The translations under genes and the position numbers were made by a program. The notes below the pieces were generated by a model. It searched no databases, was not told where the DNA came from, and saw only the letters and a list, made by a program, of their open reading frames with translations. A stretch of 42,624 bases of DNA from an uncultured Desulfovibrionaceae bacterium (GTDB lineage: Bacteria > Desulfobacterota > Desulfovibrionia > Desulfovibrionales > Desulfovibrionaceae): assembly GCA_944325195.1 (NCBI GenBank), contig CALUZB010000016.1:1-42624 (forward strand), read 5' to 3'. Every line of letters starts with the position of its first letter. The stretch's first letter is position 1. Below are positions 8,408 to 17,781 of the stretch, one piece after another.

Positions 8408-9427
8408 CTAGCGAATTATAAAAGGCGGGTAAGCGTCAATATCTCCTCTCAGATAACGAGCAAGCAATAACGCCTGATAATGGCTTAACAAGCCTATTTC
8501 CATTTTTTCCTGCAAGAACGGATGCTGTACGATTTCCTGCTTTCGCGTCTGCCATGCTGTGAGGACTTCCTTACGTGTATCATCTGTCATAGTAACAGCC
8601 CCAGACTCAGTGGTCTTGAATCCTTTAGCCTTAACCTGCCCTCTGTTAATCAACGTACATGCCAACCTGTCTGCCAGATATGGGCGGAACTCTTCCATAA
8701 GATCAAGCGCAAGACTGGGACGGCCCGGCCGATCGCGATGCAGAAACCCCACGGCCGGATCCAGACCGCAACATTCCAGAGCTCCCCGGATATCGTGCAC
8801 AAGCAGGGTATATAAAAAAGAAAGCAGGCAATTCACCGCGTCCAGAGGTGGCCGACGGTTACGCCCGGAAAAAACAAAAGCCGGATCAGCCACACGGATC
8901 AACTTCCCAAAAGCGCTGAAGTAAGTTTGAGCAGCCTCGCCTTCAATGCCGCGCACAACATTTAAAGGCAACGGTTCCTTAAGACGTGTCAAACATTGGC
9001 TCAGGCGGGAAATCGCTGTATCCAACTGTGGGTCAGGTTGTTCTCTTGCGGTGCGCATCAACACTGTACGGCAATTAGCTATTTTGCCGACAACCATATT
9101 GGCGGCAATTGCGGCGGACTCCGTTTCACTGTCAGACCGTCTGTACTGCTCGCGTCGCAGAAGCACATTGCCGCTGACCGGGCCGTGCATGGAAGCCATA
9201 AACCGCCCATTTTGGGTCAACCAGGATACAACCACCCCGTTTTTCGCGCAATGCTCCAGCAGAAAAGGACTGCAGCCCACCTGACCGAACAGTACCAGCC
9301 CACTTAGAGTATGAATGGGAATTTTCCCCTTCAGCTCTTTCTCATGATACACAGCTATACATTCGCCGTCTTTGGCCAGATAGCTGTCCTGGGTTGTAAC
9401 GAAAACTGTATTGAGCAAAGGTTTCAT
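8408..9427 (-). CDS. cas1: CRISPR-associated integrase Cas1 (type I-C)
   Basis: The 339-residue product is the metal-dependent integrase that joins new spacers to the leader end of the array. The N-terminal beta domain (KPLLNTVFVTTQDSYL) and the helical catalytic domain are complete. Candidate metal ligands are Glu162 (GIEGEAA), His230 (FLHRDRPGRPSLALD) and Asp242/Glu245 (DLMEEFRP). The start at 9427 overlaps the cas4 stop as ATGA, which indicates translational coupling. The longer frame to 9517 would overlap cas4 deeply and was rejected. Length and motifs match functional Cas1. Confidence 0.97.
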   Translation of the reverse strand: MKPLLNTVFVTTQDSYLAKDGECIAVYHEKELKGKIPIHTLSGLVLFGQVGCSPFLLEHCAKNGVVVSWLTQNGRFMASMHGPVSGNVLLRREQYRRSDSETESAAIAANMVVGKIANCRTVLMRTAREQPDPQLDTAISRLSQCLTRLKEPLPLNVVRGIEGEAAQTYFSAFGKLIRVADPAFVFSGRNRRPPLDAVNCLLSFLYTLLVHDIRGALECCGLDPAVGFLHRDRPGRPSLALDLMEEFRPYLADRLACTLINRGQVKAKGFKTTESGAVTMTDDTRKEVLTAWQTRKQEIVQHPFLQEKMEIGLLSHYQALLLARYLRGDIDAYPPFIIR

Positions 9428-10059
9428 ACCGTCTCCAACACCGCTTGCAGGTATCCGGCCGCCGATTTGCGCGCAACCAGCGGCAGACAAACATCGCGCA
9501 GGGAACAGGCCGGGCAAAGGGCCGCAGCTTCTTTGCCTGACGGTGGCGGTGGAGTCTGCCCCTGTTGCAGAAGCTTGCGCACTGCTTCTATCGTTTTACC
9601 GGTGTGCTCCCGCAAAGAACAGTCAAACTGCACCGGCACACGCCGTCGGATTTTCCCGTAAAACAAGGCTCCCTCCGGGATATCCACATGCAGCATTTCC
9701 TCCAGGCACAACGCCTGAGCGCAAAGCTGAATTTTATCCGCCTCAGGGTGTTTAGCACTGCCGCGCTTGTATTCCACAGGATAGGGCTGCCAATGCTCCC
9801 CATATCGATGGAATTCCACCACATCCGCCTCGCCTGCAATCCCCAACTGCTCAGAGCAGAGCTGTAAGGCCGTTACAATTTTGCGCTCACCCCGGCTTTC
9901 CGCCGAACCGCCATGCGCTTTTTCATGTAGCTGCCGCCCCTCGGCAGTGTGCACGTTTTCCACCCAAATCTGTTCCAGGTGAATAAGCGCACACTGCCTG
10001 GGGCAATACTGATAATGCTGCAAGGCCGATATGGGGATATAATCGGCGGAAACCGACAT
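9424..10059 (-). CDS. cas4: CRISPR-associated exonuclease Cas4
   Basis: This 211-residue RecB-like nuclease carries an iron-sulfur cluster. In type I-C it trims prespacers and selects the PAM together with Cas1-Cas2. The catalytic residues are His45 (or His49), Asp79 in GEADVVEF, and Glu96/Lys98 in PVEYKRG, followed by the QLCAQALCLEE helix. Cluster cysteines are Cys19 (YCPRQC) and Cys182, Cys185 and Cys191. The gene starts at 10059, overlapping the cas7 stop by one base (TGATG), and ends overlapping the cas1 start. All active-site residues are intact. Confidence 0.96.
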   Translation of the reverse strand: MSVSADYIPISALQHYQYCPRQCALIHLEQIWVENVHTAEGRQLHEKAHGGSAESRGERKIVTALQLCSEQLGIAGEADVVEFHRYGEHWQPYPVEYKRGSAKHPEADKIQLCAQALCLEEMLHVDIPEGALFYGKIRRRVPVQFDCSLREHTGKTIEAVRKLLQQGQTPPPPSGKEAAALCPACSLRDVCLPLVARKSAAGYLQAVLETV

Positions 10060-10934
10060 CAGAAGCCCTCAATCACTTCCGGGCTCAATCCCGGCGTAGC
10101 ATCGGCGTTAAGACTGTACGAACCGTCCGGATTTACCGTCAGACTGCCGTGCACTTTGGCGGAAGAATATTGTCCGGCTTTGCAGTTATGCTTCCACCAG
10201 AAAACCTGACGCACCACCATGCTCCCTTCCGGACGGGCGGAAGAAGCGTCGTTTTCAAACAGCTTAGGCAAAATGCCTTTAAGAATTTCCGCATCCGCAT
10301 CGTCAAACCCCGTACGCTCGGCCAGTTGGGGATTGATGCTGCCCTTGAACACATACACTCCCCTGTCCACCCGATGCTTCATGCCCATGGTATCAGAGTT
10401 TTTTTTACTGCCGTCGCTTTCTCCGCTCGCGCTTTTGGTGATCTGGATACTGGTTACACTGACCGGCTCAACACTAAAGGCGGACTGAATGCTCACCGGC
10501 CCCCGGATAGCGATGGACACGCCGGAAGTATCGGCATCGTCATCTTTTTTGCTCTTCCCTTTAGCGCCACTGAAGGCGAACAACTGACCAAAGGCGCGCA
10601 CATCGAACCATTTGGCGCAGGCTTTCTGAGCGGTTTCTTCCTTTTTGGACTTCTTGGAATTAAAAGCCTCTTTACCCAGCCCGAACTGCTCGGATTCAGC
10701 CCGCTCCCGCAGCGAGACCATGCCGTCCAGTTTGCGGTCGTCAGACTGCACAAAGACACTCTGCCCGCTTTCCATTAAGCGGTCGCGGATTTTGCGCTTG
10801 AGGCAGACATCGCTGATTTCCCCATAGCCGTCGTAATCGATACGGGGGCGGTTGTCGTTGAGCGGGTCTCCATTGGGATTGGCGTGATCAACAGTCAGAA
10901 TTACGGCAAAATCAATTTTGTGCTGCAGGCTCAT
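10059..10934 (-). CDS. cas7: Type I-C Cascade backbone protein Cas7 (Csd2)
   Basis: The 291-residue product is the Csd2 type of Cas7, which polymerises along the crRNA spacer. The opening HKIDFAVILTVDHANPNGDP motif and the DVCLKRKIRDRL helix are diagnostic, as is IRGPVSIQSAFSVEPV in the palm region. Lysine-rich stretches around 91-98 and 126-132 sit in loops that are variable in the family. AAGGAGGAG lies about six bases before ATG 10934, one of the strongest ribosome-binding sites in the operon. That fits the need for many Cas7 copies per complex. The 17-base gap after cas8c suggests one transcript. Confidence 0.96.
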   Translation of the reverse strand: MSLQHKIDFAVILTVDHANPNGDPLNDNRPRIDYDGYGEISDVCLKRKIRDRLMESGQSVFVQSDDRKLDGMVSLRERAESEQFGLGKEAFNSKKSKKEETAQKACAKWFDVRAFGQLFAFSGAKGKSKKDDDADTSGVSIAIRGPVSIQSAFSVEPVSVTSIQITKSASGESDGSKKNSDTMGMKHRVDRGVYVFKGSINPQLAERTGFDDADAEILKGILPKLFENDASSARPEGSMVVRQVFWWKHNCKAGQYSSAKVHGSLTVNPDGSYSLNADATPGLSPEVIEGF

Positions 10935-10951
10935 TTATCTGCTCCTCCTTG

Positions 10952-11365
10952 CTATTCAGCGGTTTCAGAACCGTCTTCAGTTTCGTTTACGGACTTTTTG
11001 AAAAAGGCGTTATACTGACAATGATACCCCAGAAGAAATTCCCCGCTCAGCTTAGCCGGCGAGTTGAACGCTTCTGGTGAGAATTGCTCATAAATGCCGT
11101 CCCATGCTTTTTTCGCCCGCACCAGCGAACTCTGCAACTTTGGCAAGCCGTTCCGCAACCTCTGGATATAAGGGAAAAGTTGCAGTTCAATCTGCGGCCA
11201 GGTGGCATAGGGCTGGTCAGCAAACCGCTGCATCAGCCGTTCCGCGTTGGTTGGTCGATTTTTTCCCCCAGCCGCGTCCAGGGCGGTGCGCTCAATATAT
11301 TCCGCCACCGCCAGCAAACGTCCGTACAGATAATCGCGCGTATTCCGCGTTTCCTCCAAAGCCAT
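10952..11365 (-). CDS. cas11c: Internal small subunit Cas11c (nested in cas8c)
   Basis: Type I-C systems are known to make a small subunit by internal translation of cas8c. Here an in-frame ATG at 11365 begins MALEETRNTRDYLYG and yields a 137-residue helical protein identical to the Cas8c C-terminus. AAGGAGGAG at 11372-11380 lies at ideal spacing, with eight bases between AGGAGG and the ATG. This is far better than expected by chance inside a gene. Cas11 subunits line the non-target-strand side of Cascade. This feature is often missed because it shares frame and stop with cas8c. Confidence 0.85.
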   Translation of the reverse strand: MALEETRNTRDYLYGRLLAVAEYIERTALDAAGGKNRPTNAERLMQRFADQPYATWPQIELQLFPYIQRLRNGLPKLQSSLVRAKKAWDGIYEQFSPEAFNSPAKLSGEFLLGYHCQYNAFFKKSVNETEDGSETAE

Positions 11366-12943
11366 ATCATACTCCTCCTTTTGACGCTCACGGGCATAAT
11401 AACCTTTGTACATGGCACAGGCCACGCCCAGCACCTCTTTCCATTCTTTTATTTCCTTCTTTTGTTTCCTAAAAGCCATTGGGTTGCAGGCGCGCCGCAC
11501 GCAATTTTCCACCAGATCGCGCGGCAGAGGCCTGGCGTCCACAATGCATGGCAAAAGCCGCTCCACCGTGGCTTTGAGCAGTTTTTCGTCAACGCGCCGA
11601 CCGTAGGCCACCCGGGCAATCTTCTCCGGCGTGGGCGCGCAGACAGAAAAGACCGTATGGGGGGTATCCTTGCCTTTGCCCTGTTCATCAGCCTCGCGCA
11701 CGGGTATTATCCAGGCGCAGTCCTGCTGCCATTGCTCCAGATTTTTCAAGTATTGCTCCGGCATCTGCTCGCGGTAAAAGGTAATGGAAAGACGCCCCGT
11801 ACTGGCGGAATCCAAGGCCATGACCACAATACCGTCTGTATCCTGCAAATCGGCTTTGTAGCCCCGGATCGCCTTGGCCAGCCGCTTGGCGAAAGCCCAC
11901 CCCAGATTAGGCGGCGGCACAGGTTTATCCGCATCGCCGGCCGCGGCCGCGCGACTTTCAGCGGGGGGATCATCGGCCAGAATGGCCGCTTCGTCCAGAT
12001 TAAGGAAGTCAGCGCATGGGTTGGGCACAGGCGCCCCGCTCACGGCCCAGGCCACTACCGCCTGTTCTCCCTTGCGCCAGCCCTGACGGGCAATCAACCA
12101 GCGCAGGGCGTTATGCGCCTGCATGCTTGTTTCATAGCCCACTGTGCAGGCCTGCTCCGGTTCAAGAAAGCGTCCCCGATAAGTGTAGTTGGTGCTGTCC
12201 TTGGAGGAAATCAGTTTGGCCCCGTCGCCGGGCCAGCGAATATCGCGCGGGTGCTTGGCGGCAACAGGAACATTTTGTTCGCCCCGCACCATGCATAGCC
12301 CTGTTTTCTCTTTTCGGGACTTATCATAGCTGATCCAGGCCTGCTGAAGCTCGCGGTTTTTGCTCAAATCCGGCTCATCCGCATCAATCACCCGCCAAAC
12401 CACCAAGGCCTTGCCATAGTCGCTTATGAAACTGCCCACCAGCCCTTTATGGCCGGAAGCATCTTCCTCTAACACCCCTTCCTCAATCAAATCGTGCACC
12501 AGACTGCCCCGGCAAAGATAGGCGTACACGGCCCGGGCCAAGGGGTGTCCGTATGGCGACTCACACCATTCCCGCAATTGGTTGATGTACAAATCATAAT
12601 GCGGATCCGTATCCTTGCGCTCAGCATAATCCTGAGCGCAATATTTGATTTCATCCGCCAAGGGATGAGGGGCTACATTGCTGGTAAGCCCTGCGGAGTC
12701 TTCGGTAGCGGGAATAAGCCGTCGGGTTTTCTGCCGGAACAATTCCGCCCGCACAAAATTGCCCTGCATGTCCACACTTACCTCAATATGCACTTCCCGC
12801 TCAACATGGCTTACCGGCATCAACGCCGGGGGTTCCTCGCCCTTGTTGTCGCCGTCATTTCTCTGGGGCTGGGGTGGATTGGTATAATTGGAATTGCCTA
12901 TACAGCTTTCATAAGTCTCATAGAGTTTCTGCAACCAACTCAT
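10952..12943 (-). CDS. cas8c: Type I-C Cascade large subunit Cas8c (Csd1)
   Basis: The 663-residue product is Cas8c/Csd1, which recognises the PAM and starts target unwinding. Typical segments are the opening MSWLQKLYETYE, LVHDLIEEGVLEEDASG, the VVWRVIDADEPD and WISYDKSRKEKTGLCMV region, and RWLIARQGWRKGEQAVVAWA. A Pro/Asn-rich low-complexity stretch follows the first helix at residues 22-38. ATG 12943 lies one base after the cas5c stop, with GGAG just upstream; the longer frame to 13021 would run into cas5c. Its last 137 codons also form a separate Cas11c reading unit. Confidence 0.95.
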   Translation of the reverse strand: MSWLQKLYETYESCIGNSNYTNPPQPQRNDGDNKGEEPPALMPVSHVEREVHIEVSVDMQGNFVRAELFRQKTRRLIPATEDSAGLTSNVAPHPLADEIKYCAQDYAERKDTDPHYDLYINQLREWCESPYGHPLARAVYAYLCRGSLVHDLIEEGVLEEDASGHKGLVGSFISDYGKALVVWRVIDADEPDLSKNRELQQAWISYDKSRKEKTGLCMVRGEQNVPVAAKHPRDIRWPGDGAKLISSKDSTNYTYRGRFLEPEQACTVGYETSMQAHNALRWLIARQGWRKGEQAVVAWAVSGAPVPNPCADFLNLDEAAILADDPPAESRAAAAGDADKPVPPPNLGWAFAKRLAKAIRGYKADLQDTDGIVVMALDSASTGRLSITFYREQMPEQYLKNLEQWQQDCAWIIPVREADEQGKGKDTPHTVFSVCAPTPEKIARVAYGRRVDEKLLKATVERLLPCIVDARPLPRDLVENCVRRACNPMAFRKQKKEIKEWKEVLGVACAMYKGYYARERQKEEYDMALEETRNTRDYLYGRLLAVAEYIERTALDAAGGKNRPTNAERLMQRFADQPYATWPQIELQLFPYIQRLRNGLPKLQSSLVRAKKAWDGIYEQFSPEAFNSPAKLSGEFLLGYHCQYNAFFKKSVNETEDGSETAE
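11374..11379 (-). promoter_or_regulatory. Internal Shine-Dalgarno for Cas11c
   Basis: AGGAGG on the minus strand, encoded within the Lys-Glu-Glu codons of Cas8c and eight bases before the Cas11c ATG at 11365. It decides the start of the nested gene. Confidence 0.85.
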
Positions 12944-12944
12944 A

Positions 12945-13739
12945 CTACTCCCCCTCTGACCTGCCGCCGAAAAGCAGGGTTTGAGCATCGGGATAAGCCA
13001 CCAGATCCGGATTCTGAGCAAACCGGCTCAACTCTTCAGCGGCGTCGGCAAAGTTCTCGCCCGGGTTGAACCGCTTGGCCTGCATGGCCCGGATATCTTT
13101 GCGAATAAGCCCGGGATCATCCGGCGCCGGAAATTCAATTACCCCATTGCGCATAACCGGCCGCCAGAACCTGGCTGCGAACCGCCCTGTCCCTGTTTCA
13201 TCGGCGTAGTCAAAGCCATGAAACATCAGCCCGAAACTCAGTTCCGGCAAGTCGTCATAGGCGCCCGCTCCCTCACCGAAGACACAGGGCTCCACATAGC
13301 CCTGACATTCCCTGGCGCCGAGAAAGATATCCTGTCGGCCGCCGCGATGCAGCATGCGTTTGGCGATTTCGTAGTGTTTTCCGTCATTGCGATCCTGAGC
13401 CAGTTCAGGACGGTGCTCGTTCCAGACAAAGCGGGCCTTAACCTGATAGGCCACATCGACCAGATAGGTATAAATGGAAAGCTCGTTGCCGCTTTTTTTG
13501 ACCCCGTGACCGAATTTGATCGGCTTAACCCCCTTGGTCTGGGTGCGGAACGCCTTGAGAACACGCACCTTTTCAATAATCCAGATAAAGGTGGGTTTCC
13601 AGTAGATAGATTTGGCTATGCCCTTTAAGGCCTCATAAGTGGGCACTTGATAGGAAAACTTTTCGCCCCCCATCCGGGTTACCGGATCAGAAAACAGAGC
13701 GTAACGGCCATACACAACAAATGAAATGTCATTTTTCAC
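12945..13739 (-). CDS. cas5c: crRNA-processing endoribonuclease Cas5c (Cas5d)
   Basis: The 264-residue product is the type I-C Cas5, which replaces Cas6. It cuts the repeat RNA at the base of its stem, leaving an 11-base 5' handle, and then stays bound to it. Tyr46 and the Lys121-His122 pair correspond in spacing to the catalytic Tyr/Lys/His set known from Cas5d. The YGRYALFSDP and SYQVPTYEALKGIAKSIYWKP motifs are typical. The start is GTG at 13739, with GGGAGA just upstream; the overlapping ATG is followed at once by a stop. Its 3' end carries the ribosome-binding site of cas8c. A 151-base gap separates it from cas3. Confidence 0.96.
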   Translation of the reverse strand: MKNDISFVVYGRYALFSDPVTRMGGEKFSYQVPTYEALKGIAKSIYWKPTFIWIIEKVRVLKAFRTQTKGVKPIKFGHGVKKSGNELSIYTYLVDVAYQVKARFVWNEHRPELAQDRNDGKHYEIAKRMLHRGGRQDIFLGARECQGYVEPCVFGEGAGAYDDLPELSFGLMFHGFDYADETGTGRFAARFWRPVMRNGVIEFPAPDDPGLIRKDIRAMQAKRFNPGENFADAAEELSRFAQNPDLVAYPDAQTLLFGGRSEGE

Positions 13740-13890
13740 ATTCTCCCCCTCTTACAACAATTAGAAATAAGAACTATCCATTCTGACAAATACGCCCTGC
13801 TGTTCCCTGTATGACGGGAATTTGCGACGCCCCGCTCCTGAGCCACCTCCCTCTGTTTCCTTGCGCCACCTCATAGGGCTCCTGCGACTA

Positions 13891-16509
13891 TCAGAAAATC
13901 TGCACTTTTCCCCGACCGGACAAAGCCTGCGTTACTACCCCCATTTCCGGGCAATAGAAATTTTCCGACAATGCCAATATGCCGCTTTTCTGAATATTGT
14001 GCAATGCCCCTGCGGCCTCAAGAGCGGACAGCATATTCGGAAAAAGATTGACTGAGAAGCGTTGCGCCCGGCGCAGCAACGCTTTCTTTTTATAAAGCAG
14101 TTCTGTGGAGCAGAGACTTGTAATGATCTCCACTCCTTCCTTAATCTCATCACCTTCCTTGCCGTAGGGGACAATAATGCTTGTGGTCCGGGAATTTATG
14201 GGCTGAAAACGCGCGGCGGCGTCACGGAAAGACTGCCCCAAACCGGGGAAGCGGCTGCCTCCAACCGCACAACGGTTACTGCCCAACATATCCAGCAGGG
14301 TGTTGCTGCTCGTGTCGTCTAAACCATAAGACATTACACCCTGTGTGTCGCGAAAATACCGCTCAAAATAATCCGCAACCAAGTCCGGTGCGGTCAGATC
14401 CCAACCGGAAGCCTGTAATCGGCTTGCATTCGTGTGCAACAATTCCAGAAATACCTTCCGTCCCTTTTCGATGTCGGGAAGAGACGCCAGATATTCTTCC
14501 GACGGGTCCACCCGCACCAGATGTACCCGCCCGGCCCGGCCTTCACCGTGCCGGTTGCAGCGCCCGGCCGCCTGAAGAATGGAATCCAAGCCGGCCGCCA
14601 GTCGGATTACAGAACCGAAACTGATGTCCACCCCACATTCAATCAACTGGGTGCTCACACACAATACCGACCGCCCGTGCGCAAGCGCCTCGCGCATCCC
14701 GCCCAATTTCTCCAGGCGGTGCGCCGGGCATAAATTGGTACTGAGATAGTAACGCTCCAATCCTTCCCGCGCCGGGCAAAGCGCATACAATTTCTCCGCC
14801 ACACGCTTCGTATTGCAGACAATCAGACACGAGCCGTTCTGCCGCAACTCTTCTTCCGCCAAAGCCGCTATCTCCTCCAGGCTGAACCGGGTCCGGCAAT
14901 GATTGAAAAAGACCGTGCGCTTAAGAGCGCTGAACAATGCCGGCACATCGGGCACAATTTCCCGGGCCGGGTCAAGCGTCAGGCTGCCCAGCAGCGGATC
15001 GGGCACAGCATCCAGCCGGGGTTGGGTGGCAGTGCAAAGCAAGGCCGACGCTCCGCAATCATGCACCAGAAACTCCACAGCATTGCAAAACATGCGCAAA
15101 CAGTGCAGAGGCAGAGTCTGCACTTCATCGAACACGATTACGCTGCGGGCAAGATTGTGCAACCGCCGGGCCGGACGGGTTCCCGCTCCGAACAGACTGT
15201 CCAGAAACTGAACCATGCTTGTGAAGATGACCGGGGAATCCCAGTTTTCCGTAAGTTTCTCCCAATGTTTGGCCGCCTCGTCCGTTTCAGTATCCCTGTC
15301 CGGCAGAAAGTTTGAATGGTGTTCCAGCACAATACTGCCGGGCTCTTCTCCTTCTTCCAGAATTCTGCGGGCTACATCGGCATTCTGATCGATGATGGAA
15401 GTGTAGGGAATGACGTAAATAATTCTGTCCAGATTGTGCTTTTGGGCGTGCAGCAAAGCAAAACGCAGGCTGGCCAGAGTTTTACCGCCCCCGGTGGGCA
15501 CGGTCAGCGTGAAGATGCCCGGCTCATCCAGGGCTCGCCGGGCGCACTGTTCCCCGATATCCCGCCGCAAGTCGTCGATGGGATTATTGCGCTCCAGCCC
15601 GTCCAGATGCGCTTCCAGACGCGCCACAAGCCTGTCCCACAGATGCACGGGCTCGGTTGGGGCGACGCAACAGTCACCCTCGGGCAGGGCGTTATCCGAT
15701 GGAGCCGACGTGGCGTTGCAACCAGCAGAAGCTTCCGGATTGGCATCTCCCGACTCTTTACGGCTGTCATCCGCACAGTTGTCATCAAAAGCGGCGCTGT
15801 TGGTGCGGTCGGCGTCAAGCAGGCAACTGAACAGAAAACGAACGAGCAGGCCCTGCTGAAAATCACGGCTGTTGTCTGCCTGGGCCTGCTCAGCAGCGCC
15901 GGCTCCAGCGGCCTTGTCCTTCAGGCGTCCATCTATCTTTTGTAAAGCCCGGACAACTTCCAGCACAAGTTGGTCATCCGAAAGCAGATCCTCTATTTCG
16001 CGACGTAGCGCCGGGTCACAGGCCGCCGCGCATTGTGCATGGTGCGTTTTCGGTTCAGCCGCGTCCATATCGGCCTCAAAGTCCTTCTTCCCGTCAATGG
16101 AAAGACAATTCCTCAGGCCTGTATGGTGAGAGCTTACACACAGGGCCAGAATTTGCGCAACTGCTTCTTTGTATTTATTTTTACCCTGAAAGTGCCGCCA
16201 GATATGCTGGCCGCCCGCAAAGGAATGGTTGATTTTCCCCTTATACGCGGCTGCATCAATATAATTACTGTCTTCGGCCTGAAGCAGACCTGCTCTGGAA
16301 CGGATATAATTTTGAAACTCCCGGGAATACTTGCCGAAATCGTGCAGCAGGCCGATCAGCTTACCGGCACGACCAAGCGCCGCTTTTGCCGCGAACTTTT
16401 CTGTTAACGCGGAAACTTCGCGCAGATGAGTTTCCAGGGTTTGAATTCTTGGTTCCCCCGTTTCGCGGATTGCTACATGGGCGATATGAACATGTTCTGC
16501 ATCGGTCAT
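13891..16509 (-). CDS. cas3: CRISPR-associated helicase-nuclease Cas3 (type I-C)
   Basis: The 872-residue product is a fused HD nuclease and superfamily 2 helicase that degrades DNA marked by Cascade. HD-domain residues are visible: His28, His56-Asp57 (LLHDFGK), His95 (NHSFAGG) and His128-His129. Walker A is PTGGGKT (338-344) and the DExx box is DEVQ (461-464). The sequence QAAGRCNRHGEG gives motif VI, and a C-terminal domain follows. Between the domains, residues 241-287 are a low-complexity acidic, Ala/Ser/Asn/Cys-containing stretch, longer than I would expect. ATG 16509 has a GGAG site. This is the first gene of the operon. Confidence 0.96.
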   Translation of the reverse strand: MTDAEHVHIAHVAIRETGEPRIQTLETHLREVSALTEKFAAKAALGRAGKLIGLLHDFGKYSREFQNYIRSRAGLLQAEDSNYIDAAAYKGKINHSFAGGQHIWRHFQGKNKYKEAVAQILALCVSSHHTGLRNCLSIDGKKDFEADMDAAEPKTHHAQCAAACDPALRREIEDLLSDDQLVLEVVRALQKIDGRLKDKAAGAGAAEQAQADNSRDFQQGLLVRFLFSCLLDADRTNSAAFDDNCADDSRKESGDANPEASAGCNATSAPSDNALPEGDCCVAPTEPVHLWDRLVARLEAHLDGLERNNPIDDLRRDIGEQCARRALDEPGIFTLTVPTGGGKTLASLRFALLHAQKHNLDRIIYVIPYTSIIDQNADVARRILEEGEEPGSIVLEHHSNFLPDRDTETDEAAKHWEKLTENWDSPVIFTSMVQFLDSLFGAGTRPARRLHNLARSVIVFDEVQTLPLHCLRMFCNAVEFLVHDCGASALLCTATQPRLDAVPDPLLGSLTLDPAREIVPDVPALFSALKRTVFFNHCRTRFSLEEIAALAEEELRQNGSCLIVCNTKRVAEKLYALCPAREGLERYYLSTNLCPAHRLEKLGGMREALAHGRSVLCVSTQLIECGVDISFGSVIRLAAGLDSILQAAGRCNRHGEGRAGRVHLVRVDPSEEYLASLPDIEKGRKVFLELLHTNASRLQASGWDLTAPDLVADYFERYFRDTQGVMSYGLDDTSSNTLLDMLGSNRCAVGGSRFPGLGQSFRDAAARFQPINSRTTSIIVPYGKEGDEIKEGVEIITSLCSTELLYKKKALLRRAQRFSVNLFPNMLSALEAAGALHNIQKSGILALSENFYCPEMGVVTQALSGRGKVQIF

Positions 16510-16587
16510 CTTCCATCTCCTGTCCGGAAATACATTCTTTAATTAATGGATAAGACCTCGTAAGCAGCGGATTTTTGCGCAGGCATG

Positions 16588-17781
16588 TTAATCCCGCAGG
16601 CTTGTCGCCGCGGTTTTCAGGCGCTCCAGACCTTCTTCCACCACAGCGCGCGGGCAGGCCAGATTAATCCGGACATGCTGGAATCCCTCCGCCCCATAAT
16701 CCGTGCCTGAGTTCAGCGCAATACGCCCTTTTTCCAGGAACAAAGCCATAAGTTCAGCTTGTGAGTCCAGCCCCAGACCGGAACAATCAAGCCAGAGCAC
16801 ATAGGTGGATTCGGGCAGATAAGCCCTGATGCCGGGAATGAACCGGTTAATCCAGTTCACCGCATACTTGAGATTTTCATAAACATAGGCGCGCACCTGG
16901 TCGGCGTAATAGGCGCATTCAGTATAAGCCGTAACCGCGGCGATTACTCCAAAGGAATGCCTGTTTAAGCCCGCCCCGGTTATTTCCGCCCGCAGCCTGT
17001 TCCGCAGGGCCGGATTGGGAGAAATCAGAGCGGCGGTATGTAAATCGGCAATATTAAAGGTTTTGCTGGGGTTTATTGCTGTAACGCTGATCTGGGCGAG
17101 CTCTGGCGATAAGGAAGGAAAGGGAATGTGCCGGTGGGGCTCAAACACATAGTCACAATGGATTTCGTCGGAGATTAACAGCACCCCGTGCTTGAGGCAA
17201 AGTTCGCCAATGCGTAGAAGTTCGTCGCGCCGAAACACCCGCCCGGTGGGATTTTGGGGATTACATAAAAACATCAGCCGCGCACGCGGGTGGGCGAGCT
17301 TGCTTTCCAGGTCGGCAAAATCTATCCGGTAATCGCCGTCCCCGTGGCCTGTTGGGCCGTCTCGTTTTATAAGCGGACAAGCAACGGGATAACGTCCGTT
17401 TTCATGAGGGATGGAATAAAAAGGCGGATAAGTGGGAGTGAGCATCACCACCTGATCGCCGGGACTGGTAAACGCCTTGACGCATAAAGCCAGACCAGCG
17501 CACACTCCAGGGGTAAATTCCACCCAGTCAGGAGAGGCTTCCCAGCCGAAACGACTATATAACCAATGCGCACACGCCCGGGCGAAATCCTGATTCTCTG
17601 AGTCAGTATATCCGAAAATTCCATGCTCCACCCGCTTCAGCAATGCGTTTACAACTTCAACGGGGGCGCGGAAATCCGAATCCGCAATCCACATGGGAAG
17701 CACATCCGCGGGATAAAGGTTCCATTTTACGCTGTCTTCTCCCCGCCGGTTCAATATTTGATCAAAATCATGATCAGACAC
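16588..17781 (-). CDS. PatB/MalY-like PLP-dependent C-S lyase (cystathionine beta-lyase type)
   Basis: The 397-residue product is a fold-type I PLP enzyme of the MalY/PatB group, which cleaves cystathionine or cysteine conjugates to thiol, pyruvate and ammonia. Evidence is the opening RRGEDSVKWNLYP, the WIADSDF motif, Asn177 (NPQNPTG), Asp205 (SDEIHCDY), and the PLP-binding Lys240 in NPSKTFN. The best start is GTG 17781, five bases after AGGAGG (17787-17792); the in-frame GTG at 17787 overlaps that site and cannot be used. It is transcribed separately from both cas3 and lptE. Aminotransferase activity cannot be excluded. Confidence 0.88.
   Translation of the reverse strand: MSDHDFDQILNRRGEDSVKWNLYPADVLPMWIADSDFRAPVEVVNALLKRVEHGIFGYTDSENQDFARACAHWLYSRFGWEASPDWVEFTPGVCAGLALCVKAFTSPGDQVVMLTPTYPPFYSIPHENGRYPVACPLIKRDGPTGHGDGDYRIDFADLESKLAHPRARLMFLCNPQNPTGRVFRRDELLRIGELCLKHGVLLISDEIHCDYVFEPHRHIPFPSLSPELAQISVTAINPSKTFNIADLHTAALISPNPALRNRLRAEITGAGLNRHSFGVIAAVTAYTECAYYADQVRAYVYENLKYAVNWINRFIPGIRAYLPESTYVLWLDCSGLGLDSQAELMALFLEKGRIALNSGTDYGAEGFQHVRINLACPRAVVEEGLERLKTAATSLRD

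Noticed and set aside
11084..12298. 404-codon plus-strand frame
   Set aside because: It is antisense to cas8c and has no family features; the minus-strand frame is a clear Cas8c.
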